Below, piece after piece: positions 1 to 8,022 of a stretch of 18,658 nucleotides of DNA. Under the pieces are notes generated by a model. It did no database searches. It was not told the DNA's origin and saw nothing but the letters and a program-made list of their open reading frames with translations. This stretch comes from Pseudomonadota bacterium (GTDB taxonomy: Bacteria > Bdellovibrionota > JAFGOL01): the NCBI GenBank assembly GCA_026390535.1, contig JAPLFT010000004.1:1-18658 (forward strand). The letters are read 5' to 3'. Each line of letters starts with the position of its first letter. The first letter of the stretch is position 1. The position numbers and the translations under genes were made by a program.

Positions 1-1
1 T

Positions 2-52
2 CATGAAAGAATGAAAGCAATATTTCAGAGCTTTACAATGAATAAGAATTAG
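2..52 (+). CDS. Possible 3' end of an upstream gene (partial)
   Basis: The first bases form an open frame running in from the window edge. It encodes HERMKAIFQSFTMNKN and ends with TAG at 50-52, 14 bases before the next start codon. The spacing and strand would suit the last codons of an upstream operon gene. Sixteen residues are too few to assign a family, and chance cannot be excluded. Confidence 0.3.
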   Translation, partial: HERMKAIFQSFTMNKN

Positions 53-66
53 AAATGGAGTTATAA

Positions 67-993
67 ATGGCAAAGTATCTGGTAACTGGCGGGGCGGGGT
101 TTATAGGCTCTCATTTGGTTGAGGAGGTACTGAAAAGAGGGGATTACGTCCGTGTCCTCGACAACTTCTCGACTGGAAGGCGTGATAACTTAGCAGAATT
201 CATCAGCAACAGCAACTTTGAGCTTATCGAGGGTGATTTACGAAGCTATCATATCGTTCTGGAAGCAGTCAAAGGGGTGGATTACGTCCTTCATCAGGGC
301 GCTCTTCCATCAGTTCCAAGATCGGTAAAAGACCCCATAACCACAAATGACGTAAACGTCAATGGCACACTAAACATCCTTGACGCATCCATTAACGCAG
401 GGGTGAAAAGGGTGGTATTTGCATCGTCATCATCAATCTATGGCAACTGCGAAGAACTCCCAAAAAGAGAGGATATGAAGCCTGCACCAGAATCACCTTA
501 TGCCATGTCAAAATATGCGGGAGAGAGGTATTGCCAGATATTCACAAAGCTATATGGGCTTGAGACAGTATGTCTGAGGTATTTCAACGTCTTTGGTCCA
601 AGGCAAGACCCGAACTCGCAATATTCAGCAGTGATACCAAAATTTATACAGATGATTAAAGAAGGGCAAATCCCTATAATATACGGAGACGGTGAAGCAT
701 CGAGGGATTTTACCTACGTAGCAAACGTCGTCAATGCGAACCTGCTTGCCTGCACAGCCAGAGACGCAGTTGGTGAAGTATTCAACATAGCTTGTGGCGG
801 GAGTGTAACCATAAATCAGTTAGTAAAGAAGATAACAGACTTATGTGGCAACAACATAAAACCGATATACAAAGACCCAAGACCGGGAGATGTAAAACAT
901 TCCTACGCATCCATCGAGAAGGCAAAAGCAAGGTTGGGTTATTCCGCTACGATTAGTTTTGACGAAGGTTTAATTCGTGTGGTTAATTCATGA
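67..993 (+). CDS. NAD-dependent sugar epimerase (UDP-Glc/UDP-GlcNAc 4-epimerase-like SDR)
   Basis: This is an extended short-chain dehydrogenase that probably interconverts C4 epimers of a UDP-sugar (UDP-GlcNAc/GalNAc or UDP-Glc/Gal) in the cytoplasm. The N-terminus has the NAD-binding Rossmann glycines G8-x2-G11-x2-G14 and D32 after the second strand. A serine patch lies at residues 120-123 and the catalytic pair is Y145/K149. The stretch HQGALPSVPRSVKDP resembles the WbpP/TviC branch, which favours N-acetylated substrates; this is a family inference. The ATG at 67 has a GGAG six bases upstream. The 308 residues are near family length, but the end (EGLIRVVNS) stops where relatives usually continue into a TVEWF-type tail, so a small 3' frameshift is possible. 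The gene is GC-rich compared with the genes after 2000 (for example 32 of 60 bases at 121-180). Confidence 0.88.
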   Translation: MAKYLVTGGAGFIGSHLVEEVLKRGDYVRVLDNFSTGRRDNLAEFISNSNFELIEGDLRSYHIVLEAVKGVDYVLHQGALPSVPRSVKDPITTNDVNVNGTLNILDASINAGVKRVVFASSSSIYGNCEELPKREDMKPAPESPYAMSKYAGERYCQIFTKLYGLETVCLRYFNVFGPRQDPNSQYSAVIPKFIQMIKEGQIPIIYGDGEASRDFTYVANVVNANLLACTARDAVGEVFNIACGGSVTINQLVKKITDLCGNNIKPIYKDPRPGDVKHSYASIEKAKARLGYSATISFDEGLIRVVNS

Positions 994-1004
994 TTGGAGA
1001 AAAA

Positions 1005-1982
1005 ATGGAACTTAATTTAATTCAAAAATCATTCTCGTTACCGGATGCGCGGGATTCATAGCATCAAAGATCGCTGAGTTACTGCTAGAACAAGGAACGA
1101 CTGTTATCGGCGTGGATAATATGAATGACGTTTACTCTCCGATTCTAAAAGAGTGGCGATTAGCGAGGATTCAGAAATTCAGCAATTTTGAGTTCCATCG
1201 CATGGATATTACTAATCTTGATGCACTTAAAGGGCTGTTCCAACAGCACAAATTTGATGCAGTGATGAACCTAGCCGCACGGGCAGGCGTAAGGCAAGTG
1301 TCGAGAACCCATGGGTATAAGTCTCCACAAACGTCACCGGAACGCTTAACATCATGGAACTATGTAAAAATTTTAACGCGAAGAAATTTGTTTTAGCGCA
1401 ACGTCCAGCATATACGGCGCAAACGAAACACCTTTTAATGAGGATGATAAAGTAGACAAACAGCTATCGCCTTACGCCGCAACCAAAAAAGGTGCAGAGG
1501 CTTTAGCATACACGTATCATTATCTTTATGGAATTGACATAACTGTCCCTCGTTACTTTACAGTCTATGGACCTGCGGGACGACCAGATATGATGCCCTT
1601 CAAATTCATCCATCACATTGCGGAAAGGATACCTATACCCGTATATGGAGACGGAACACAGGAGCGGGATTTCACCTACGTTGACAATATAGCACGAGGC
1701 TCAATTGCATGTCTCAAGCCATTGGGTTTTGAGGTAATCAATCTTGGCAGTGACCGACCGGTAAAGGTAAATTATGTTATCCAACTGATGGAGCAATGCC
1801 TAGATAAAAAAGCCATCGAGTATCAGCCAGCACATCCAGCAGACGTAGTTACGTGGGCGGATATATCAAAGGCAAGAAAATTGCTATCTTGGAACTCCAG
1901 CTTTAGCATTGAAGAAGGTATCTAAAATGCGGTGAACTGGTATATAGAAAACAGGGATTGGTCAAAGAACATTGAGATTTAA
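1005..1982 (+). pseudogene. Decayed NAD-dependent epimerase (UDP-glucuronate 4-epimerase-like)
   Basis: A whole SDR epimerase can be read across three frames, so this is one dead gene. The start is ATG 1005 with GGAG upstream. A 1-nt loss in the A-run at 1024-1028 shifts the frame into KIILVTGCAGFIASK. The frame breaks again at about 1296 (GVRQ | SVENPW) and at about 1398 (FVLA | TSSIYGANET), each by one missing base. Nonsense TAA codons lie at 1318-1320 (expected TAT, as in WVYVSTN) and 1923-1925. The last is followed in frame by NAVNWYIENRDWSK, the usual C-terminal tail, ending at TAA 1980. The catalytic YAATK, the RYFTVYGPAGRPDM segment and the DGTQERDFTYVDN motif are preserved. The GAE-like assignment rests on these motifs. 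GC content resembles the preceding gene, so the two probably arrived together. At least five lesions make function very unlikely. Confidence 0.85.
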
Positions 1983-2174
1983 GTATTGCGAGATACACTC
2001 GAAATTGCTCGTGACTTTGCACGTAAGTTTTTAGAAGCCCAAGAAGATAGATAGAAAAAGCCAAAGCTGACTAATGTTGAAGAAAGCCTTTCTTTTATAC
2101 TAAAAGAATATTGTTTGGCAAGATTCAAAAGACACAATGAATCTTCACTATACCGCCTTTTGGTGATGTTATGA
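1983..2174 (+). pseudogene. Degraded reading frame, family unknown
   Basis: In the same frame as the end of the epimerase pseudogene there is a protein-like stretch, LEIARDFARKFLEAQEDR, then a TAG at 2052-2054. A second stretch, KKPKLTNVEESLSFILKEY..., ends at TGA 2172-2174. That TGA overlaps the ATG at 2171 of the next gene (ATGA), the arrangement expected of translationally coupled neighbours. I infer the 3' remnant of a gene that once preceded the acetyltransferase and was cut down when the GC-richer block to its left was joined. No family is recognised. An antisense frame over the same bases looks like a shadow. Confidence 0.35.
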
Positions 2175-2686
2175 TTTTTAGGTATATTTTCCAAGATTCC
2201 TTAGCATGGAACTTTATCTCTGGGGCTGAAAAAATAAAGCATTTTTTCTCAATACCCGGATATAGAGCAGTTGTCCTTTATCGTATGGCAAGATATTTTC
2301 ATCTTAAAAAATGGTTTATTTTTTCCAAATTATTACACAATATTAATTATATTGTTTCTAATGTTGAAATTTCTTTGGAAGCTGAAATTGGGGAGGGATT
2401 TAGGATAGCACATCCCAGTGGCGTTGTTATTGGAAAAATGAGATGCGGAAATGGACTTACAGTATTTTCGGGTGTAGTAATTGGGGCTAGAAGAATTGGG
2501 GAAGGAAAAGAAGGGAAGTATGCTGTTATGGGTGATAATATAATTATTTATTCAGGAGCTAAGATTATTGGTGATATTAAAGTGGGTGATAGTGTCATAA
2601 TAGCCGCAAATTCTGTTGTGTTGGAATCTGTTCCGGATAATAAAACAGTAGCTGGTATTCCAGCTAAAGTAATACATCATCAATAG
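2171..2686 (+). CDS. Serine O-acetyltransferase-like hexapeptide acetyltransferase
   Basis: This is a left-handed beta-helix acyltransferase of the CysE/SAT type. In polysaccharide loci such proteins usually O- or N-acetylate a sugar from acetyl-CoA, and here that is the more likely role than cysteine synthesis. Residues 1-60 are a helical N-terminal part (PGYRAVVLYRMARYF) of SAT type. From about 65 the isoleucine/valine-rich hexapeptide coils begin (VEISLEAEIGEGFRIAHPSG), with a likely catalytic His81. The protein closes with the signature AGIPAKVI. At 171 residues it is short, like the stand-alone forms in glycan clusters. The start codon overlaps the stop of the preceding degraded frame. 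The stop codon lies in the left arm of a 17-bp inverted repeat (2672-2722). The substrate cannot be read from the sequence. Confidence 0.85.
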   Translation: MIFRYIFQDSLAWNFISGAEKIKHFFSIPGYRAVVLYRMARYFHLKKWFIFSKLLHNINYIVSNVEISLEAEIGEGFRIAHPSGVVIGKMRCGNGLTVFSGVVIGARRIGEGKEGKYAVMGDNIIIYSGAKIIGDIKVGDSVIIAANSVVLESVPDNKTVAGIPAKVIHHQ

Positions 2687-2722
2687 CTTTAATATGGTAA
2701 ATATTAGCTTTTGATGATGTAT
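2672..2722. repeat. Inverted repeat (hairpin) over the acetyltransferase stop codon
   Basis: Arms 2672-2688 (ATACATCATCAATAGCT) and 2706-2722 (AGCTTTTGATGATGTAT) pair over 17 positions with one mismatch. The 17-base loop can itself pair AATAT with ATATT. No T-run follows on the + strand, so it is not a standard intrinsic terminator. It may instead shape mRNA decay or ribosome access to the flippase gene, whose start has no good Shine-Dalgarno sequence. Confidence 0.6.
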
Positions 2723-2759
2723 ATAGGAAAAAATAAACATAAAAGTTAGACTTTCGATA

Positions 2760-4055
2760 ATGAAGAATTCATATAATTTAACACGCTTAAAAGAAGCGTT
2801 ATTTAACCATATTAGTATCTCGCTTTACAAAAATGCTTATTATTATATTGCAGGTTCTTCTCTTACCTCGATACTAAATTTTGTATTTTGGACATCGGCT
2901 ACAAAATTTTATGAGCCTAGTGAAGTTGGATTATGGTCGGCTGCTTTCTCTGCAGCTATCTTTCTGTCAAACTTTTCAAATTTAGGATTAGGGCTTGGGT
3001 TAATACGCTTTCTACCAAATTCTGGTGAAAACGGCAACAATATGATCAATACCTGCTTTACTCTTAGTGGATTGGCATCTTTTGTAATTGCCATTATTTT
3101 TCTTATAGGGACCGGATTTTGGTCACCGGCTTTACTTGTAGTATGTCAAAAGCCACTTTACTTTATCACCTTCTTAATCATTTCTTTGGCATTAACTCTA
3201 AACCAAGTTGTTCAATGTGTCTTTATGGCAGAAAGAGCAAACAAATTTCTGTTTTTCATGAATGTAATTGATAAACCTATTTGTATATTATCGCTGTTTA
3301 TATTTTTGCTTACCTTTAAAAGTGGTTTTAGTATTCTGCTATCTAAATGTCTGGGTACATTTGTTTCAATATCAGTAGCCATATTCGCTTTCATACCTAT
3401 CATAAGACAGAAATATCATTTATTTCCTACTATAAAAGTGGATATTTTAACTAAAATAGGCAGCTATACAGTCGGCAATTATGTCTCAAGAATTTTTTTG
3501 TTGATGCCATCTTCGCTTCTACCGATTATGGTGGTAAATACTCTGGGCAGTGAGATGAACGCCTATTTCTATATTTCTTGGTCATTGTTTACTATACTTA
3601 CAACTGTTCCAATATCTATTTCCAACTCTTTATTTGCTGAAGGTTCTAATCAAGAAACATTTCTTAAAGCGAATTTGATAAGATCATTAAAATTGTTTTT
3701 TATATTGTTATTGCCCACAATTTTGGTATTCCTTTTAATAGCAGATAAAATATTGTTGCTTTTTGGTCATTCATATTCCAATCAAGGAGCAGGATTATTG
3801 AGGATCATATCTGTGTCTATTATCCCCTTAGGTATAAATTATATCTACATGGCTATCGTTAGGGTAAAGAAGAATATATCCAATGCTATAAAAGTGTCAA
3901 TAGTTATAGCATTTCTTAGTTTTGGATTAAGCTATTTTTTTATGTTAAAATTTGAGCTTATTGGAATAGGTATAGGTTGGACTTTAGGACAAAGCATAGT
4001 CGCTATACCTATAGCGCGCAAAATTTGGCATAATGATTTCTATCAGGAACATTAA
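2760..4055 (+). CDS. Polysaccharide flippase (Wzx / MOP family)
   Basis: This integral inner-membrane protein is likely to translocate the undecaprenyl-PP-linked repeat unit to the periplasmic side. At 431 residues it has alternating hydrophobic segments from about residue 25 to the end and the MOP-type N-terminal pattern: a first helix, then KFYEPSEVGLWSAAFSAA, then LGLGLGLIRFLPNSGE. The last is a typical loop of the polysaccharide-biosynthesis exporter family. The C-terminal half has the second bundle with paired helices (FFILLLPTILVFLLIADKIL). No clear Shine-Dalgarno sequence precedes ATG 2760, and an AGGAAA at 2725 is too far away. Initiation may be weak or depend on the preceding hairpin. 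It ends two bases before the next gene. Glycan specificity cannot be inferred. Confidence 0.87.
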   Translation: MKNSYNLTRLKEALFNHISISLYKNAYYYIAGSSLTSILNFVFWTSATKFYEPSEVGLWSAAFSAAIFLSNFSNLGLGLGLIRFLPNSGENGNNMINTCFTLSGLASFVIAIIFLIGTGFWSPALLVVCQKPLYFITFLIISLALTLNQVVQCVFMAERANKFLFFMNVIDKPICILSLFIFLLTFKSGFSILLSKCLGTFVSISVAIFAFIPIIRQKYHLFPTIKVDILTKIGSYTVGNYVSRIFLLMPSSLLPIMVVNTLGSEMNAYFYISWSLFTILTTVPISISNSLFAEGSNQETFLKANLIRSLKLFFILLLPTILVFLLIADKILLLFGHSYSNQGAGLLRIISVSIIPLGINYIYMAIVRVKKNISNAIKVSIVIAFLSFGLSYFFMLKFELIGIGIGWTLGQSIVAIPIARKIWHNDFYQEH

Positions 4056-4057
4056 TT

Positions 4058-5389
4058 TTGTTTTATTCTATGAAAAAGTATGAATCGCTAAAAAACAAAA
4101 CAATTAAAGGTATAGCCAAAGATGGTCTTTGTACTGGATGTGGTACTTGCATAAGCATTTGTCCCCATTCAGCAATTGAGTTGACTATAGATGCTCAAAA
4201 GGGGATTTATCTACCATACATAAAAGAGAAAGAGTGTAATCAATGCGGTACATGTGTTGATGTTTGCCCAGGTCATGCTGTAGATTTTAAAAGCCTGAAT
4301 TTGAGTATATTTGGTCAGGAATTAAGGGATAATCTTTTGGGAAATCATATTAATTGTTATGTTGGACATGCTACCGATTATGACATTAGATATAATTCTG
4401 CTTCCGGGGGATTAGTAACTGCTTTATTAGTCTTTGCCTTAGAAGAAGGGCTTATTGATGGTGCTTTAGTTACCAGAATGAAGAAAGATAATCCATTAGA
4501 ACCAGAGCCTTTTATTGCTAGAACGAGAGAGGAAATAATCTCAGCATCTAAATCCAAGTATTGTCCTGTTCCGGCTAATATAGCATTAAAAGAGATACTG
4601 CTTAGAGAGGGAAAATATGCAGTAGTTGGATTGCCATGCCATTTGCACGGTTTAAGAAAAGCTCAAATGATTAATAGCAAGTTAAAGCAAAGGGTCGTTT
4701 TAGAATTAGGGATTTTCTGTGGAGGAGGGATTAGTTTTCTTGGAACTGAGTTTTGGCTGAAAAAAATTGGAATATCAAAAGAAGAAGTAGAGAAAATTGA
4801 TTATCGTGGTGAAGGGTGGCCAGGTAGTATGACAATTCAACTTAAGAACAACAAAAAGAAGGAATCGCATCTCTACTACTACTACTACAATAGAGGCTTT
4901 AATTGCTTTGTTCCTTGGCGTTGCACACTATGTTGGGATAGAACCGCAGAACTAGCTGATATTTCTTTTGGTGATGCTTGGTTGTCTGAAATAATAAAAA
5001 ATGACAAAATTGGCAGTTCTATAATTGTTTCCCGTACAATGCAGGGCGAAAATATTATAGAGCAAATGATAAGTAGAAACGCTGTTAAGTTTGATAGTAT
5101 TAATCATAATAAGGTTTTAGAATCACAAAGAGGGTTTTTCTGGCAAAAATCGGATTTTAAATTGCGTCGTGACTTTTTAAGATTTTTTAATAAAAAGGTC
5201 CCGTATTATAACAACGATGATCTCTTGCTTAACCCTATACTTAATGCTTATCTAAATAGTCTCATTTTCTATTTGCGAAGATTTTTTGTTTCTAAATCTG
5301 GATTATTATGGGCGTTATATTCTTTAAACGCACTAATGGGATTATGTGGCAAAATTAAGCGTAAAGTTAAAAACATTATTCAACGATAG
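4058..5389 (+). CDS. FrhB-like iron-sulfur protein (coenzyme F420 hydrogenase/dehydrogenase beta-subunit family)
   Basis: A ferredoxin-like N-terminus carries two 4Cys clusters (C25/C28/C31/C35 and C60/C63/C66/C70, CTGCGTCISICP and CNQCGTCVDVCP) for two [4Fe-4S] centres. The FrhB N- and C-terminal domains follow (SASGGLVTALLVFALEEGL; CTLCWDRTAELADISFGDAW). Relatives in glycan loci often sit next to pyruvyl-transferase-family genes, as here. Their reaction is mostly undefined, and a flavin- and Fe-S-dependent redox step on the glycan or its precursor is an inference. The TTG at 4058 has AGGA nine bases upstream (4045-4048). The first ATG is at 4070 with no ribosome site nearby, so I keep the TTG with moderate certainty. 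Residues 273-277 are five tyrosines encoded by a perfect (TAC)5 tract. The gene follows the flippase by two bases and precedes the pyruvyl transferase by 14. Confidence 0.85.
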   Translation: MFYSMKKYESLKNKTIKGIAKDGLCTGCGTCISICPHSAIELTIDAQKGIYLPYIKEKECNQCGTCVDVCPGHAVDFKSLNLSIFGQELRDNLLGNHINCYVGHATDYDIRYNSASGGLVTALLVFALEEGLIDGALVTRMKKDNPLEPEPFIARTREEIISASKSKYCPVPANIALKEILLREGKYAVVGLPCHLHGLRKAQMINSKLKQRVVLELGIFCGGGISFLGTEFWLKKIGISKEEVEKIDYRGEGWPGSMTIQLKNNKKKESHLYYYYYNRGFNCFVPWRCTLCWDRTAELADISFGDAWLSEIIKNDKIGSSIIVSRTMQGENIIEQMISRNAVKFDSINHNKVLESQRGFFWQKSDFKLRRDFLRFFNKKVPYYNNDDLLLNPILNAYLNSLIFYLRRFFVSKSGLLWALYSLNALMGLCGKIKRKVKNIIQR

Positions 5390-5403
5390 GTAGAATATAT
5401 AAT

Positions 5404-6681
5404 ATGTATAAAATTCTTATAGCGGAACAAATACCTGCTCTCAATAAAGGAGAGGAAGCTATATTGGAAGGCATTCTAGAAAGTCTTAAAATCATTGGAG
5501 AATCAAAATTCTATATGCTTTCGGCATATCCAGAGATTGATGCTCCTCGTTATGGTTCGAAAATCAAAATAATTGATATAAAGGACGTATTTGTTTTTAA
5601 ATTATTCGTTAAAAACAAATTGATCAGATTCTTCCTCTCTGCCATTGTAATATTTAAACATTTGTTATTCCTTGTTGCTTATAGAATATTCAAATTAGGT
5701 GCTTTAAGGTTTACTAGATCGGATATATGGCGTGTATATATAGAATCGGATTTAATCATACAAGGTCATGATGGTTCATTTGACTATGGTGGTCCGATTA
5801 TTTTCTACCAGTTTTTTTTACCGTTTTTTGCCAAAATGTTAAATAAGCCTATCGTGCTTTATGCAGGAAAAATTACATCATCTCGAGTTTTCAATAAAGC
5901 AATCAAATTTGCCTTAAAAAGATTTGACTTAATAACATTACGTGAAACTATATCTTATAAAAATGCAGAAAAACTTGGGTTTAATGAGAATATATACGTT
6001 ACTGCTGACCTTGCTTTTCTTCTCCAACCTGCTTCTCAAGATCGTATAACAGAAATAATGATAAAAGAAGGACTTGATAAATTACCAAGACCTTTTATTG
6101 GAATGACAGTAAGACGTAAAATGGCTGACGTCAAATCATTGAGATCAAACGGTTATGAAGTAAATTATAATAAACACATAGAAATGCTTTCTAAAGTCAT
6201 TGATAATTTAGTAGATCAGCTTAAATGTACTATTATATTCATACCTCATTGCATCGGCCCCGGAAAAAATCTTGATGATAGAATTGTATCTGAGGATGTT
6301 TTTAAAGTATGTCGAAACAAAGAAAATATTAGAGTTGTTATCAAAGAATATAATTCTTCTGAATTAAAAGGCCTTATAGGAAAACTTGATCTATTGATAG
6401 GTGAAAGACTTCATTCAGTAATCAATGCTATTGCGATGAATGTTCCTTCGTTGGCAATATCTTTTTCCTCAGACCAAAGGCTTGAAATGATTAGGATGAT
6501 AGCTCAAGAAGATTATATTTGTTATATAGAAAATTTGGATGCCGATACTTTGCTAAATAGAATAAATAATATTTGGTTAGATAGAGATAGAATAAAGAGC
6601 AAGTTAGAAGTGGATGTTAAAATTATGAAGGAACGTGCAATGCTAAATGGGAAGTTAGTAAAACAACTTTTGGAACGTTAA
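5404..6681 (+). CDS. Polysaccharide pyruvyl transferase family protein
   Basis: Members of this WcaK/AmsJ/CsaB-type family transfer a pyruvyl group from phosphoenolpyruvate to a sugar as a ketal; some members may have other substrates. The N-terminus MYKILIAEQIPALNKGEEAIL has the usual nucleotide-binding-like start with the KGEEAIL loop. The hallmark GERLHS lies at residues 333-338 and is followed by AIAMNVPSLAISFSSDQR, the conserved second-domain region. At 425 residues it is of normal length. An AGGTAG lies about ten bases before the ATG. Adjacency to the FrhB-like gene suggests the two act on the same residue. Whether the product is truly pyruvylated cannot be read from the sequence. Confidence 0.87.
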   Translation: MYKILIAEQIPALNKGEEAILEGILESLKIIGESKFYMLSAYPEIDAPRYGSKIKIIDIKDVFVFKLFVKNKLIRFFLSAIVIFKHLLFLVAYRIFKLGALRFTRSDIWRVYIESDLIIQGHDGSFDYGGPIIFYQFFLPFFAKMLNKPIVLYAGKITSSRVFNKAIKFALKRFDLITLRETISYKNAEKLGFNENIYVTADLAFLLQPASQDRITEIMIKEGLDKLPRPFIGMTVRRKMADVKSLRSNGYEVNYNKHIEMLSKVIDNLVDQLKCTIIFIPHCIGPGKNLDDRIVSEDVFKVCRNKENIRVVIKEYNSSELKGLIGKLDLLIGERLHSVINAIAMNVPSLAISFSSDQRLEMIRMIAQEDYICYIENLDADTLLNRINNIWLDRDRIKSKLEVDVKIMKERAMLNGKLVKQLLER

Positions 6682-6716
6682 TAAATAAATATATAACTGG
6701 TCAATCCGTTTACTGG

Positions 6717-6869
6717 ATGAATAAATCCCTTACAATATTGGCATTAGTTGTTTGGTCATCTGTTAATCATGTGATTGATTATACAGACGTAACAGGTGCT
6801 TACTTATTTATTTTGGGTGCTCTTTTGGTAAAGAGAGTTCAGGAGTTGGCTTTAGAAAATGCAGAATAA
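6717..6869 (+). CDS. Possible small membrane protein (50 residues)
   Basis: A short frame starts at ATG 6717, begins MNKSLTILALVVWSSV, and has a second hydrophobic stretch (AYLFILGALLV) before a charged tail KRVQELALENAE. It fills the otherwise unexplained 177-base gap between two tightly packed operon genes. Its stop overlaps the first 11 bases of the glycosyltransferase, in a different frame. No Shine-Dalgarno sequence is visible. The frame stays open upstream to 6621 without a start codon, so it might instead be a remnant. No family is recognised; two short membrane segments are predicted by eye only. Confidence 0.45.
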   Translation: MNKSLTILALVVWSSVNHVIDYTDVTGAYLFILGALLVKRVQELALENAE

Positions 6870-8022
6870 AAAAATATTATTTATATTATGTTTACCCCCG
6901 CCTTACCACGGTTCCAACATTTCCAATGAAACTTTATGGAATTCTAAAATAACAGAAAGCTTTGATTGTGATTTGCTAGACATATCCGATAAAAGGAACA
7001 TTGATAATCTGGGTGGGTTCGATTTGACTAATGTGAAGCTTGCCCTGAAAAATATATTTCAGCTTATCTGGAAAATCAGGAAGACAAAGCCTGCTTTGAT
7101 TTATTTACTTGTGTCTCAGAACAACCTTGCATATTTCAGGGATGGATTATTTATTATCTTCAGTAAGTTATTTAGTCAAAAGTCGAAGGTTGTCATACAT
7201 CTTCGCGGCAGTTATTTCGGTGTATATTATAAAAACACAAACTTTTTTATGAAGAAATTCATTGAATTATCAATGCGGAGAGTAAACGCAGGGATAGTTT
7301 TAGGAGATGGATTAAAATATATATTCGAAGATTGGATTAAAGATATTTATACAGTTCCAAATGGAACGGATATTTTTCCAACAATTAACTTAGAAGATAA
7401 ATTCAAAAAGAATAATACTTCAGGTAAAATCATTATTACATGGCTTAGTAGTCTTTTGAAATCGAAAGGTCTTCTGGTTTTTCTAGAAAGTGTTCCCTTA
7501 GTTATTGAAAAACATCCAAATGTGGAATTTAAGATTGCCGGGGAATGGGGAGATGATCCCTTTACACAGGACAAAAAGGATGAAACAAAAAGTAAGGCTA
7601 CCGAAATTATCAATAAATATGGAATTAATAGTCATCTAAATTTTATTAGCTTAGTAAAAGGACAAGATAAACAAAGGCTTCTTTTTGATACGGATATATT
7701 CGTGTTGCCAACTATTGTTACAGAGGGGCATCCAAGAGCGATTATAGAAGCGATGTCCGCAGGAAATCCTGTGATTTCGACGCCCATCGGGGCAATTCCT
7801 GATACGGTAATAGATGGTGAAACAGGATTTTTAATTGAGCCACAAAATCCGAATATGTTAGCGGATAGGATTATCAAATTGATCGAGGACGAGGAACTAA
7901 GAAGAAAGATGAGTATCTCTGCCCGGAAAAGGTACGAAGAATTATACACCAAAGAAAAGTTTATTGATAATATGATTAGGGTTTTCAATAAAGTATTAAT
8001 GTATAAAGGACCTATTAAATGA
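6859..8022 (+). CDS. Glycosyltransferase, GT4 family (group 1)
   Basis: This is a retaining GT-B glycosyltransferase that probably adds one sugar of the repeat unit to the lipid-linked intermediate at the cytoplasmic membrane face. The N-terminus ILFILCLPPPYHGSNISNE is the donor/acceptor loop typical of this group (the PPP-x-HG type). The C-terminal domain has the family EX7E motif, E289 and E297 within EGHPRAIIEAMSAG, then GNPVISTPIGAIPDTVIDGE, the nucleotide-sugar-binding region. Length (387) is normal. AGGAG at 6841-6845 lies 13 bases from the ATG, somewhat far. The stop overlaps the next ATG by four bases (ATGA), implying translational coupling to the polymerase-like gene. Donor and linkage are unknown. 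Confidence 0.9.
   Translation: MQNKKILFILCLPPPYHGSNISNETLWNSKITESFDCDLLDISDKRNIDNLGGFDLTNVKLALKNIFQLIWKIRKTKPALIYLLVSQNNLAYFRDGLFIIFSKLFSQKSKVVIHLRGSYFGVYYKNTNFFMKKFIELSMRRVNAGIVLGDGLKYIFEDWIKDIYTVPNGTDIFPTINLEDKFKKNNTSGKIIITWLSSLLKSKGLLVFLESVPLVIEKHPNVEFKIAGEWGDDPFTQDKKDETKSKATEIINKYGINSHLNFISLVKGQDKQRLLFDTDIFVLPTIVTEGHPRAIIEAMSAGNPVISTPIGAIPDTVIDGETGFLIEPQNPNMLADRIIKLIEDEELRRKMSISARKRYEELYTKEKFIDNMIRVFNKVLMYKGPIK

Noticed and set aside
1979..2194. Minus-strand 71-residue open frame
   Set aside because: It is antisense to a more protein-like + strand remnant, has no family features, and runs into the acetyltransferase start.
7347..7988. Two minus-strand open frames under the GT4 gene
   Set aside because: The + strand frame has clear GT4 motifs throughout, so the minus frames are codon shadows.
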